DNA from: Ulota crispa
Taxonomy: Eukaryota > Streptophyta > Bryopsida > Orthotrichales > Orthotrichaceae
DNA length: 64,000 bases
NCBI GenBank assembly: GCA_963920765.1
Contig: OY987242.1
Coordinates: 33,814,002-33,878,001 of the forward strand
Direction: 5' to 3'
Under the pieces are notes generated by a model, which did no database searches, was not told the DNA's origin, and saw only the letters and a list, made by a program, of their open reading frames with translations. How positions within the stretch are numbered: the first letter of the stretch is position 1; every line of letters begins with the position of its first letter. This document shows positions 24,317 through 35,984 of this stretch, in pieces. The position numbers and the translations under genes are program-made.

Positions 24317-25200
24317 TATTACTTTCTAAAAAAGAATGTAAGGAAAATTCAAAGCAACAAACCCAAATATTTTTTAGATATTTGTTGTTCGTTTGGATAT
24401 GAGAAGTTGTTACTTGCCTATTATAAAAGCAGATTTTGAAAATTTGATTAGCTCCATCATGTGTTTCTAACTTTCTCCTTTTTCCCCATTCATTGGGTTT
24501 AATCCCTAAGACTAAGACTAAGAGTGTGCAAAGGGTGGATAGCATTTAGATCTATAGTTTTTGAAGCAAAATAGAATGATGGCCTACGATAGTTTTAGAA
24601 TAAAAATTGAATGATTCAAAGTTTCCCACGTGTATATAAATTTAAAAAACCAATTTTCATATTTTATTTTTAAAATGTAATTTTTATAGAAGTTTTTTGA
24701 GTTGCCCGGTGTTGAGTTGAGAGGAGCGCGCCTTGGGAACACGCAGGGTGTCTCGCTGCGATTCGTGCGTTACTGATTAAAATTTTCTTCGGTTTTGATC
24801 TTCACTTTTCAAATCTTCAATTTTCAATCTTCCGTTGGCCTATCCTATGGTTGGCTCTATAGGTATAAGAGACAAGGTAGAAATAAAAGCCCACTGGATA
24901 CGGGACGAGTAGATTGAGACAGCAGACATGAGCTGCTATCCGTATGACAGGATCCTAAATTCAAATTCACGATCTATTGGCCGAAACTCCAAATCGTGAT
25001 AACAGAGCAAGTCTCAATCATGTAGGTGATTAATCCCATTTTGTCACCACAACAATAAATGAGGTAAAGTTTGGTTTAACCCAAACTACCCGCAACAAAG
25101 TTTACAAAACAGAATGGAAATGAATTGACAAACGAGCCTCCAAAACCGGCTAGGATTAACAAAGCCACATCCCACACATGCATAAAAAATAAACTCAAAA
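24317..25200. other. no gene seen
   Basis: 24590-24720 matches the repeated internal module of the TTAA foldbacks (GAATGATTCAAAG). The rest is unassigned. Confidence 0.35.
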
Positions 25201-25213
25201 CATTCCTTTTGAA

Positions 25214-25302
25214 ATCTCTTCAAATCTTCAAATCTTCAAATCTTCAAATCTTCAAATCTTCAAATCTTCAAATCTTCAAATCTTCAAATCTTCAAGTCTT
25301 CA
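25214..25302. repeat. octamer tandem array
   Basis: About eleven near-perfect units of CTTCAAAT. The apparent reading frame through it is a by-product of the repeat. Confidence 0.95.
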
Positions 25303-25387
25303 TGTCTTCAGATTTTCATGTATTAATAAAAATAATGGAAAAAATCACAAATAACAAATCCTAAAAAAATTGCGACTTTCTATCTAG

Positions 25388-26340
25388 TGCCACAGATGGC
25401 TTAAAGATCCAAATGCTAAGTGTAATAGCAAATTAAAAAGCTCTTCTAACCTTCTAACATCTTTTTAAATTTCAATTCAATCTAAGCTAATGTCCAAAAG
25501 CTATGCGGGTTCAAAATTGAGGCTTTTCTTCCTCTTTGCAAACTAAGTACTACCTTTATAAACCTTTATAACTTTTGTTCTACACATCACCTATAGAAAT
25601 GTGATATCAATTTAAAAAGATGATATCATTGGCTACAATTAGTAAAATTTTCAATTCAAAATAAAACTCCGTCCGTAAGTTCTAGTCAATCAAAGTAAGG
25701 TTCTTAATTTTTTAGAGAGCATCCAAAATCCCAACTTTTATACACTATAACTTCTTCAATAAGACTCCAAATAGAATGATTAAAGACAATTCAAAAAGCT
25801 ATGACAACAAACTATTGCTCCTAGAATTTTGAAAAAAAAATTTCATACTCTCCAAAAATTGTAGCGCTTCAAAGTTTCAGCTATCTCATAACAAAAAGGC
25901 AGCCACCTCTAATCCTTCCCACCTCCATAACTTTTTCCTCTAAGCTTCAAATCTCAGGTTTAAGGACTTTGTAAAAAGCCAATACTAAGTTAAACACTTC
26001 TTATAAATCTTATTGCAAAATGATATACAAATTATAAGTTATGGCTTGTCAAAATTTCAGCCTTTCTTCATAGTTTGGCTTTTTTACTCTAAAATTCAAA
26101 CACTCATAACTTTTATATCACAACTCCAAAGCAAATTTGAAAACTCCTTTTGGAAAAAAAATCACACAAGAAACAATCTCCTCAAATTTTACTTCAAAAT
26201 CATGTATATATAGAAAATTCTCTTACGTCAAAGTTTTGGGATTTTTTCCTTCTTCTCACCAACATTCATACACTAACTTCTAACAACTAAGGGATTTTTT
26301 CTCCATAATTTTAACCATATTTAAAGTAAGGAGGTGGGGC
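25388..26340. repeat. diverged tandem repeat of about 180 bp
   Basis: The anchor ATAACTT recurs at 25568, 25747, 25927 and 26106 (spacings 179, 180, 179), with decayed units before and after. After each anchor come CCAAAT/GAATGATT-like words, a run of A, and then CAAARTTTCAGC-like sequence. Five to six units; no coding frame. Confidence 0.6.
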
Positions 26341-26580
26341 ACATCAGCCCATACCCCTCTCTATCCTAACCCCACCATAGATGCCAAATCTTTTTTCTTT
26401 TCACATCTTTCCCATTGACTTCTAAGTCCTTAGTATTTTTATTCAAACAAAAGCAAAATATATGAGCTTTTCAAAACATCTAAATAAACATATGAAAATG
26501 ATTAAATTTCAAAATAAACACCATTGTAAAGTGGCCATGTGCCCTTGCAAGCATATAATAGCGTCAAACGCTTGTCTTCA

Positions 26581-26850
26581 GTTGCCAAGTGGTGGACTTG
26601 GTTGGCTAGAGAAGCGGTCGTCTCTGGCCGTCCGTCGGTCCGGGTTCGGATTCCATTGAACTCGTGGAGCAGTGATGGCGGCTCATGGCTTGGCAGCTAG
26701 TGAGGCAGGAAATTGGCCCAGCAAACCCGCTACCTACCCCTCCTAAGCTGTGCATATAACAAGACGGCGCAGCGCACTGGAATCTATGGCCGCTGCGCTG
26801 TCACCAAACCGTGGTCCTCACCACAACCACTTTTTTTGCCACAACTATTG
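26581..26850 (+). mobile_element. SINE-like element, tRNA-type promoter
   Basis: An A-box-like TGGCTAGAGAAGCGG at 26603-26617 is followed about 26 nt later by a B-box-like GGTTCGGATTCC at 26643-26654. The region is GC-rich against AT-rich flanks, about 270 bp long, and followed by a T run (26830). No second copy was seen in the window. Confidence 0.4.
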
Positions 26851-27008
26851 ATTTATTGAAATCAACACAAATATAAATAAATAACAAGTATCTATATGAT
26901 GGAAATATTTCTGTCAGGACACCGAGCTATCCAACAAATAAAAAAAACTACATATCATGCAATAACTTTTGAACAATGTCGTCAAAAATTATGAAAATTG
27001 TTGAACCT

Positions 27009-27858
27009 TAAAGCTCGGGCGGATCACTCTTTGTATGTTGGGTACCCCATGTGCGGCAAAGGATAATTTATACGGGGCTATTTAGTTCCTTGGGCCGAAT
27101 AAAAAGGCCTCTATAGTTATATAATTTGGTCAAATGGCCAATTTTAGGGCACTATCTGATTATTTGTAAGGGCCAAACAATTTTTTTTCTTAGGCCATTT
27201 TCTTTGTAATTGAAAATTTTAAATCGTTAAGTAATTTGACAATTTAGGCTTTAGAAATTATGGTATGAATGCACTATGCTTCCATAAGTAAATTCAAGAC
27301 AAAGATCAAATCCTTCATGGAAATATACAATGCAAATATAAATGCCTCTTCACTCCAAAAATTCAAGAATAAATCAATTAAGATTCAAAGCATGTGAATG
27401 AACTCCGTTTACATGTATGTATTAAAAAAACCCTATCGCGCACAAGCCAAATGAAACAAGTTGAAACCTGGAAGGCTGAAACTTGCACCCTAACACCAAG
27501 CAACAAAACCTTGACCCAAAAGTGAAGTAGAACCTAACCATTCATCCACATTTGTTGCCCTCATTTTTCATCATCCAACACCTGACACCAGCATTGGAAC
27601 ATCGGATATTCTATACCCACCATAAATATAATAGGACCATAGGATACCCCACGATATTGGCCCCCTAATTGTTTGTAAAAAAAGTAATGAGGTATGTTTA
27701 AAACCTACCTATATTACTTATCCTCAATTTTGCCATTTGAATGAACCCTTTCTTAGTTGTAAATTTTTTATAATTATTACCTCAAAAGAATAAACCCCTC
27801 TCTATATTATGCCGCACGTCAAATCTAAAATGCATTAAGCTATCCACCCGGGCCTTAA
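27009..27858. mobile_element. MITE with CTCGGGCGGAT ends (about 850 bp)
   Basis: Left AAAGCTCGGGCGGATC and inverted right AAGGCCCGGGTGGAT. A second matching pair, TGTGCGGCA and TGCCGCACG, sits inside. No coding frame; superfamily not assigned. Confidence 0.5.
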
Positions 27859-27981
27859 AGTTATTTCTTGGACACATCATGTGGGAAATTTTCCAAGAAA
27901 AAAAATGAAAAATCCATTTGTAATGAGTTGCCCAAAACTGTTGTTGCCAAAAAAAATGCTATATGGGCCTTTAGGGGTTAA

Positions 27982-28343
27982 CCCTTGAAGGTCGGATGGG
28001 TGGCCGTGCTTGCCCTCTATAGTGATTTCTACAGTGGTGTGGCAATTGCCCACCCATTAAAATTTTGTTCTATAAAGTTGCAAAAGTCAACAATGCATGG
28101 TGCCCTCATGAAAGTTGCAAAAAGGGCAACTTTAGACCTAAAACTGTGTGTTTGAATATTATCACAATTTGGGTTACAAAAAAATATGAATGCATTTCTT
28201 AAGGTAATTTTTTAACTTACATGATGGACCATGTGTTTATGGTCACTTTTAAAAAAATCAAATGAAAAAATGGCTTTTTTCTTAATTACATAATCTTTTT
28301 TCAGAGCCGGAGGACTTTTTTTGTCATCCTTGACATTTAGGGG
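27982..28343. mobile_element. TTAA/CCC element (362 bp)
   Basis: TTAA at 27978-27981 and 28344-28347; ends CCCTTGAAGGTCGG and CATTTAGGGG. The interior (GTGGCCGTGCTTGCCCTCTA and following) matches the nested element at 45183-45553 and, more weakly, 32300-32720. The TTAA at each side is shared with neighbouring elements. Confidence 0.75.
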
Positions 28344-28347
28344 TTAA

Positions 28348-29066
28348 CCCCTAAAGGACCACTTGTCCCTACGGGGGACAAATGGGATTTTGGGCATGTA
28401 CTTATGGCTAAACTACTTTGTGTAATTTTTTGAAACTTTTATGGAAGATGGGGAATTCAAAGATCTGTGTGGGCATCTAATTTTTTCCTCATTCCAACAT
28501 TTATTGAAGAAGTTAAAAATGAATTCATGAGAAATTTTGTTCGGCGAGAAGCCCAAAAACTTCTTTAAAAATTGCATTTTTTTAAAATAAAACTTTGAGG
28601 TTTGTTCTTTAGATCTACATAAATGTGGGATGCTTTGAATCTTTCAATTCTAATTGATGAGATCAAAGTTATGAGAAGTTTTAGTTTGCGTGTAGGCATA
28701 GTTTTGAGATTTTCCACACCTACCCGCAAACAAAAACTTCTCATAACTTTCATCTCATCAATTAGAATTGAATGCTTCAATGCTTCCCACATTTAAGTAA
28801 CTCTAAAGAACAAACCTCAAATTTTTATATTAAAAAATTCAAATTTTAAAAAAAAAATTGGGCTACCAGCCGAACAGAAATTCTCATAAATTCATTTTTA
28901 ACTTCTTCAATAAATGTCAAAATGAGGAAAAAATTATATGCCCACACAAATCTTTGAATTTCCCATCTTCCATAAAAATTTCAAAAAATTACACAAAATA
29001 GTTTAGACATAAATACATGCCCAAAATTCCATTTGTCCCTCATACGGACAAGTGGTCCTTTGGGGG
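28348..29066. mobile_element. TTAA foldback element (719 bp palindrome)
   Basis: Two arms of about 340 bp (28348-28690 and 28724-29066) are inverted copies around a short loop. The outer ends are CCCCTAAAGGACC and GGTCCTTTGGGGG; TTAA at 28344-28347 on the left, TTTG on the right. A transcript would fold into a long hairpin. Confidence 0.75.
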
Positions 29067-29069
29067 TTT

Positions 29070-29790
29070 GGGAGGTTTTTGAACTTCTCCCACTAGAATC
29101 CTATATTTTGTGATTTCAACCAGTTTTTCCTGGGCATGCACTAGATAGCTTATGTGATTATCGTGTAGCATCTTACAATTAGAAAATTTTGGAAAATGTG
29201 ATCATTTTTTGTTCTGGTAATTTCGAGTTTCAATTTGCCACATCAATCAACTGATTTTGTATCAATAGCCGGTTCTTCCCAATCACTGCAACCCCAATTA
29301 ACAACAATATTGATAGCACCCGTCATCACAAATGTGATTGTCATAATAGGTCAATGGACTAAAAAACACTATGAAATCTATTGAATATTCAAATGAAAAC
29401 CTCACAATATAAATTTTTATTATTTTCAACAACTAAAAACTGGGTGGAGTTTTTGCGAAATTTAGCCACGTTTGTGAGTAGTAGAATTCAATTATTCAAC
29501 TGCTTTGACTCATTAGAGCTTATCCTTTTTTCAACATAAATTAATCCTCTCTTTAAATCATCCTTCCATGACGTAGGCATGGTGCCACGGGAGTGATGTC
29601 AGGGTGATGTCATAGGCGCATCCCGAAACCATCCGCCCGGTCACATTATGTGTCATTTTGCGCAATCAAATTAGATTTTAGGAAAGCATTTGGACAAAGG
29701 AGCTCTGCAAGATGCATACGTGGCACTCAAGCATTGGTGAAAATGCATTGTGTGTTGTGATGGTGCATATCATGTACCTCGTGGTAATGG
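29070..29790. other. no gene seen
   Basis: AT-rich, with short CG-richer spots near 29580-29640. Nothing assignable. Confidence 0.35.
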
Positions 29791-29793
29791 CAT

Positions 29794-30114
29794 AACATTC
29801 AGTAGCACTCAGCAGGCCTGCCCTCCTTCCAATTGAAGATTGTCGAATACTTCGCACTTTTTCATCCAGTTAAATGAAAGAGTGTGGAATATTTCATACC
29901 CATCAGTAGCTAAGAGGACACTTGGTTGAACTTGTTAGAGAGTTTATGAAATAGAGGTTCAATTTAGTGCACATACGTTGATGTGGGGGCCAGCCATGTC
30001 AGAAAAATAATTAAAAAATAATTTAACTTTTATTTTATTTTATTGTCATGATGAAGTTCGTGGATGATACTTGAATAGAGGGAAAGGCAACCTCTCTTCA
30101 AGCTATTAAATGTT
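29794..30114. mobile_element. MITE, family D
   Basis: Ends AACATTCAGTAGC and CTATTAAATGTT (inverse); the middle matches 23932-24195 throughout. Confidence 0.7.
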
Positions 30115-30132
30115 ACAGGTATGTCCAAAATA

Positions 30133-30546
30133 AGGGTATTGATATGTGTACCACACCCTTTGAACTATTGTACCACACCCCAAGGGTAAATTTTAGATTT
30201 CTACCATCAAAAAGTTGAATTTGAGAAATTGGAATTTAAATTTGGACTTAGAGACCATGATCCAGTCTGGAACCATAAAAAAGTTGTAATTGAACAATAC
30301 CCAATGAAAAAGCTTATCTTTTTTTACAAACAAAAGTAAAAATAACACTTTTCTCCCTAGCTAAACTTTTTCATTGGGTGTTGTTGTATTGTAAATTTTT
30401 TTATGGTTCTAGACTAAACCATAGTCTCTAGGTCCAAACCTGAATTCCAAATTTTCAAATTTAGCTTTTTGATGGTAGAAATCTAAAATTCACCCTTGGG
30501 GTGTGATATAGTAGTTCAAAAGGTGTGGTACACATATCAATTCCCC
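30133..30546. mobile_element. foldback MITE, family F
   Basis: Nearly the whole element is a palindrome: ATTGATATGTGTACCACACC at the left is inverted at the right, and the match runs on through TTTCTACCATCAAAAAG and AAAAGTT. Second copy at 51489-51901. Confidence 0.75.
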
Positions 30547-30700
30547 CAAAATAAACATCAAGGTAAACATCAAGGTATTTTGTAACCAATTCACACCTCT
30601 ATGAAGTGGATGGAAATATAAAGAATTTATTTTCTTTGTAAGCTCAAAAATAAATCCATGCACTCTTCAAATGTAGAGAGATTTGAAAATTGCTAGATAT

Positions 30701-31002
30701 CTAAGAGCATCCGCACCTTACATGCAATTTCTGACTTGCCAAGTGTTTACATTTATTTTGGAAGTGTCTTCAAAATTCTTGTCTCTCACCCTTGCTCTTC
30801 AAACATGTTTCACAAATAGTTAATTGACTAATCATCAAGTGGAGTATGGATAAAGCTCATTAAACTTAGGATGAAAAGTGATTTCAAGGGTCATTACTTG
30901 ACAAATTTAGTTAAAGTGCAAGAGAATATTTTGAGGGGCCTTAAGCACTTAATTACCATCCAAGTATTGTGTGTGTTAAAGTAAAGGTGCAAATGCTCTA
31001 AG
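30701..31002. mobile_element. hAT-like MITE
   Basis: CTAAGAGCATCCGCACCTTAC and the inverse of GTAAAGGTGCAAATGCTCTA match closely. AGAGCATC-type ends are known in plant hAT MITEs; no clear 8-bp duplication seen. Confidence 0.5.
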
Positions 31003-31252
31003 CATGGCATTTTTTGGGTTTGACACATTTTGCCAAATTCTAAATGTTCACAATCCATTGGGTGTTAAAGGGTGGGACCAACCTACATTTGTCCAAATTT
31101 GTCCAAATTTGTCATAACTAATGCCAATTTGGCTTCCTTTTGCTAAAAAAATGCCCTACCTCTAAATGTTTGCAAAGAACCTTTGAGTAGAGTAGATGAA
31201 TAAGGATATGGTGTATTAATGAATGAGATTACAAATTTTGCATGTGGTTAGG

Positions 31253-31666
31253 GCAAGCCTCTTTACTTTACATTTTTTCATAAATTAACAAATTAGCCTA
31301 ATTTATGCACATCATGAAAGTTAATTTGTGTATTGTCATAAATTAACAAACCTATTTTTGATATTTGCATATTTGATATCATATTAACTATGACAAAGCA
31401 TTAAATTGCTTGCATTGCAACACCCCTTCAAGTGAGAGGTTAGTAAGTACTTTACAATGCTCATTTTTTTGAAAGTTTAAGAATAAAGAAGTCAAATTCA
31501 ACTCTGGAAACATGGCCTTGCCGCCACAAAAGTTGTATAGTGACCACAATGTGGCATATATCAAGAGCAAACTGTTTTTTATAGAGAAGTGGGCTTAATT
31601 TGTGCACATTGTCAAAGGTTAATTTGTTAATTTGTGCATTTGTTTTTAGAGAATGTAAATTAAAGA
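31253..31666. mobile_element. MITE with CCTCTTTAMTTTACATT ends
   Basis: Left CCTCTTTACTTTACATTTTT and inverted right CCTCTTTAATTTACATTCTC; the inner AATTAACAAATTA-rich segments are also inverted over about 80 bp. Confidence 0.6.
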
Positions 31667-31817
31667 GGCCTAGGTTAGGGGGCAAAAAGATTTTTTATCA
31701 TTCCAAAAACCATAAGCAAAATTTATTTTTTACACAACACTTATCCTTGTAATATTACTCAATAAGGTCTAATGTCATATTTTGTGAGGTTTTGTATGCA
31801 AAGTAACTTAAAGGTAA

Positions 31818-31850
31818 CTAGTATGCTTTGCACGCACTTTGCGTTGAGTT
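31818..31850 (-). mobile_element. Helitron-like 3' terminus
   Basis: On the minus strand, ACGCA-AAG-TGCGT forms a hairpin, followed by GCAAAGCATACTAG and then T. Hairpin plus CTRR before T is the known Helitron 3' signature. The 5' end (TC) further right was not identified. Confidence 0.35.
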
Positions 31851-33148
31851 TCTCTTAATTGACTTTTTATCATCCATTTTCTTACTTTTTCCTTTCTTAC
31901 TTTTTCCTCTGGCTCCCTTGCTTTTTGAATTTTGAATTTTGAATGATGAGAAAAATACTCATGCTTGACACCCAATGCTTTATAAGTGAGAATATTGAAC
32001 TTCTAGTATTAATAGAAAATTTTGTTGCTTGAAAGATAGACACTTACAGTTTTACAATCTATATAGATAGGTAGATGAGTATATAATAGTACTTTAATAT
32101 GTATCAATCATGAATATACTTCATTATATGCTATCCTCTTGTAAAGTTTCTTCCACTAGTATATTGGTGCATTAGAGCTTAGAATTGAAGAGTATTTGAA
32201 GACTTGAAAAAATATTAACAAGTTTTTTGAATGGCCCAAAGAATGGCATATACCCAACTTAACTCTTAAACAATATGCTAGTTATTGTGGCCAAAAGCAA
32301 GTTATAAATAATTGCAAACCGTTGGAGAAAATAACTGCGTAGTAAAGTGCCCACATAGTTTTAACACTATTGTTAGAAGTTGCATAAGGCAACATGTTGT
32401 CCTCATGCAAATTGCAAGAAGGGTAACATGGGGCCTAACATTGCTTTTGTGAAACTTTTCATAGTTTAGGGTACTTAAAAGTATAATTGCATTTGATGAG
32501 GTTATTGTTTGTCTTTCATGATGGACTATGTCTCCAAGATCAATTTTTTTATTATAAACTAGATGAAAATGTCTTTCTTACATCCAATATATTTTTTCTA
32601 ATGTTGTTGATATTAGGCAAAAAAAATGTTTGCATTGGCATTCAAACCATCTAAAGTGGTGTGGCCATATAAATCCTAGGTAAATGCCCAGGGGTGTTTT
32701 TCTTGTTTTTGAAGGCATGTTTGAAGTTTTTGAATTGTTCTTGTAGAATCATCATTAAACATCAAAACTAAATTGGAACAGTAGAATCTTGAACTTCAAG
32801 GCTTCTAGATGGCCCTACCCAAAACAAATCCAAAATGGCCTTGTGGATTTTAAGGTATTGTGATTAAATGCGGATAAGTATGGAATTTTTTGCCTTTTTT
32901 GGAGCTACCCAAAAATTCTAATGCTAATTGGCAACTTCTAGATACAAATTTGGGAAACAACCACTTATGATGCTTTGTTTATTATTCTTACTTGAAAACT
33001 AATGGCCCTCCTTTCATATCTATGACCATAGTTTCACAAGTTGGCCTACAAAGCAATAGTCAAAGCACAACCACCTAATACAAAGAAAGTTTTTAGGTTC
33101 AATTATAGACCAAAAATCACCATGAATGAAAGAAAATTCAACAATGAA
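31851..33148. other. no gene seen
   Basis: 32300-32720 is a diverged copy of the 27982-28343 interior without its ends. Otherwise unassigned AT-rich DNA. Confidence 0.35.
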
Positions 33149-33280
33149 CACTAGTAGAAAATTGTGTTGAAGTCAACATAAACTACATGATGTTTTCATG
33201 CTTCTAATGCAGAAATTTGTGTTAGAAGCATGAAATCATCATGTAGTTTATGTTGACTTCAACACAATTTTCTACTAGTG
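33149..33280. mobile_element. CACTA-type mini palindrome (132 bp)
   Basis: CACTAGTAGAAAATTGTG at the left is exactly inverted at the right, and the arms stay almost perfectly complementary to a short loop near 33213. The flanking triplet GAA is duplicated (33146-33148 and 33281-33283). CACTA ends plus a 3-bp duplication define the superfamily. Confidence 0.85.
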
Positions 33281-33799
33281 GAATGATTTCTAATATGCAT
33301 AACAAAGACACTCCAAGTGAAATTAGTCCAAAAGCACTTTTAGATTTTGTTAGATGACAAAATCTCAATAAAATGGCCCTTGGAGCCGAAGGGAGTGCCC
33401 AAGGAAAACCTTCATTTTTTCTCAACTTGATGCCCATTTTTTCAATGTGGCAACTTGTCATAGGCTTTGTGACACTAATCATGATACTATTCATGACATG
33501 ATAGGTATGCTTGTAGTTTTCTTTCCACCAAAAATAATTGGAATAAGATATGGAGGAGGTTAAAATTGAACACTATAGCTAGCTTTAACGTGCAACTTCT
33601 CCAAAAAAAACTTAAAATATCCAAATATGTACCTCCAATAGGGTTTGAAAGTTTCTTGAAAAATTTGAACACCCATATTGGGTGCTTTGCACATTTAGGG
33701 GTTAATGCATGTTAGAACTACATTAAATTCACTCATTACTATGCAATCGTTCATTTTGCTTCTACAATAGGAGTGGTGAAAGTGTGTATGTGAACTTAA
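33281..33799. other. no gene; right end of a TTAA element
   Basis: A terminus CATTTAGGGG plus TTAA lies at 33692-33705; its left partner was not found. Confidence 0.4.
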
Positions 33800-34577
33800 C
33801 CCCCCAGCTCCCCAAATATTGCCTCAACAGATTTAATCGGGGTCACTAGGGCGGCAGATGTGGCTGTACATGGTTGGAAAAAGTGCTAATAGGGTTCTAA
33901 GTGGTGGTTTGATGAGAGGGAGTGGGTGGCAAGCAAATTGTGCGGTCCGGGAAGTCGTGCATTGGATGATCATTGAAAAAAAGTGCCCTCTAGAACCATT
34001 TTCTAGCAGATATAGAAACCAGGTCCACCGGGCGTAGACAGTTGAATGGCCAATTTGGCGCGAGATCCAGCGCTCACTCCTTGCTTGTGAAGGTGCAACC
34101 GCGGGAGATGAAAGGTGGCATGGGTACCACTGGGACTTGGCCACACTGTCAGTGCATTCCTGACTTCCTTCCCAGTCAACTTTTTGGTGTCTTTGGCATA
34201 TCTGCGCTAAATTCAAAAGGCATATGTTGTCAAAAGAAATTGCAAATTGGAGGGTAGTTAGATGTTTTATCATTGCTTGCTCATGTTGAATTTCAAGCAA
34301 TAGTTATATTAGGGTAGAACATGAGACGTTCTAAAAGTTCCAAATCTCCATGAATTCCTATTGACCACCAAAGGTCAACTTGCATTTGACCGTTATAATC
34401 ACAAAATTGGTACAGTTGATTGGTTCCATACTTTTTGTGTACTTCCAAATTCAAAGCCACTACCATTTTCAACGGCTCATTTTCCTGGATGCCATTTCTC
34501 CGTTGGCTACTCTACACTGAAGGGAAAGTGGTCTTACTGGCCTTGGCATGAGCTGTTTTGTTCTAGGCGCTCGGGGG
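33800..34577. mobile_element. TTAA/CCC element, possible transposase relic
   Basis: TTAA at 33796-33799 and 34578-34581; ends CCCCCCAGCTCCCC and GCGCTCGGGGG. The interior is richer in GC than its surroundings. A plus-strand frame at about 34325-34580 reads FDRYNHKIGTVDWFH and later GKWSYWPWHELF, faintly like the YN..MGGVD and KWW...F signatures near the C-terminus of piggyBac transposases. Degenerate and uncertain; no full catalytic set seen. Confidence 0.5.
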
Positions 34578-34581
34578 TTAA

Positions 34582-35376
34582 AAGAAACAAAATGAAAATC
34601 TTTTGCACAAATTTGGAGGTGAAAACATATTATACAAATGCTCTATTTAATGAATAAATAGGTCAAGCATTGAGGGTTTCATTTCAAATTCTTCAAAGCC
34701 TTTCTTCAAACTTCATCATTTTGTAAAAAAATGTCATTTTATAACCACTAAAATTGAAGCAAGTAGTTTTTCAATCTTGCTCGTCACTAACACCAATCTT
34801 TTAGGTAGCTCCAAAAATCGTGTTCTTCTCACTATACTAAGTATTTTTTTAAAAATTTATTTAATCAACAAAAATTAACATGTAAATGGTAAGTTTGAAC
34901 CAGTTTTGTAGGCAATTACTACTTTTATTTTTGGAAGTGTTCAAAGGAGGAATTGTTCTATTGAAAAAAATTGTACCTTACTTATTTGTAGTAGAATGAC
35001 CAACCTAATTGTGCAAATTGAGTTGATTTAGTATTAACCATATATTTTCTTGGAAAACCGTTGTTTTAATCGAATACAAGCTACTCACTACTAAATATTG
35101 AAATACTCCCATTCCAAAAATTAACGCTTATAGCTCCATGAACTAAAATTTAATCTAACCAAGAACAATGTCACATGTAATTTGATTTATTTTTACAACC
35201 TTTCAACACTATCAATCATTCAAATGGAATGTTTTCGATGAATATTACAATCTAGACTAGTGTAACATATTCCAACAATAATTTATGGTTTATTATAAGA
35301 AATATTTGACTTACCTAACATTATTACCATTTATTGTTTGAAATGTTTCAACTTACCTGACACTAATATGAAAAAT
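34582..35376. other. no gene seen
   Basis: AT-rich, no repeat partner noticed. Confidence 0.35.
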
Positions 35377-35666
35377 AACATTCATTAGCTTGAAGAGAGA
35401 TTGCCTTTCCCTCTTTTTAGGTATCATTCATGAACTTCATCTTGACAAAATAATAATATTAATAATTATATATATAATAATTATTATTATTATTATTATT
35501 TGACATGTTTGGCCCCCCACATTGACGTATGTGCACTAAATTGAGCCTCCCTTTCATAAAATTTGACAAATTCAACCAAGTTCCCCCATAGCTAAAGTAC
35601 GGTGTGGAATATTCCACACCATTCTATTGGAGGGAGGGCACCCTTTGGTAGTGCTATTGAATGCTA
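35377..35666. mobile_element. MITE, family D (reverse orientation)
   Basis: Ends AACATTCATTAGC and GCTATTGAATGCT; content is the inverse of the copies at 23932 and 29794, including an ATT/TAT microsatellite at 35445-35500. Confidence 0.7.
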
Positions 35667-35686
35667 TGAACAATAGGGGGTTAGCT

Positions 35687-35984
35687 TAAGGTAGGAACAC
35701 CCATAAGCATCAGTGTGTCCCCATAACCGTCACCTCTAAAATCTTGGAAAATCTATGGAAATGAATAAATGTAACTACAAGAATGTACAACATGTAAACA
35801 TGAAAGCTTAATGTTGGTTATGGGTGCAATGATAATTTGCTCTTTAAAAATTCACAATTTATTCTCACAGTATCCAAATTATACAATCAAAAGTGCAAAC
35901 TCATTTTCTTTTGCTCCTAATTGGATCCTATAATTTGCTAATTGTTTATTAATAGTCATCATGTTCAAAACCCTTAGTTTGACG
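35687..35984. mobile_element. MITE, family C, one end lost
   Basis: Starts TAAGGTAGGAACACCCATAA and matches 40961-41278 inverted up to CTTAGTTTGACG, where the other terminus is missing. Confidence 0.6.

Noticed and set aside
25125-25364. Frame encoding repeated Leu-Gln-Ile-Phe-Lys-Ser-Ser-Asn
   Set aside because: Pure translation of the octamer repeat.
33833-34300. 155-codon minus-strand frame in the TTAA element
   Set aside because: No domain recognised; the plus strand offers equally open frames.
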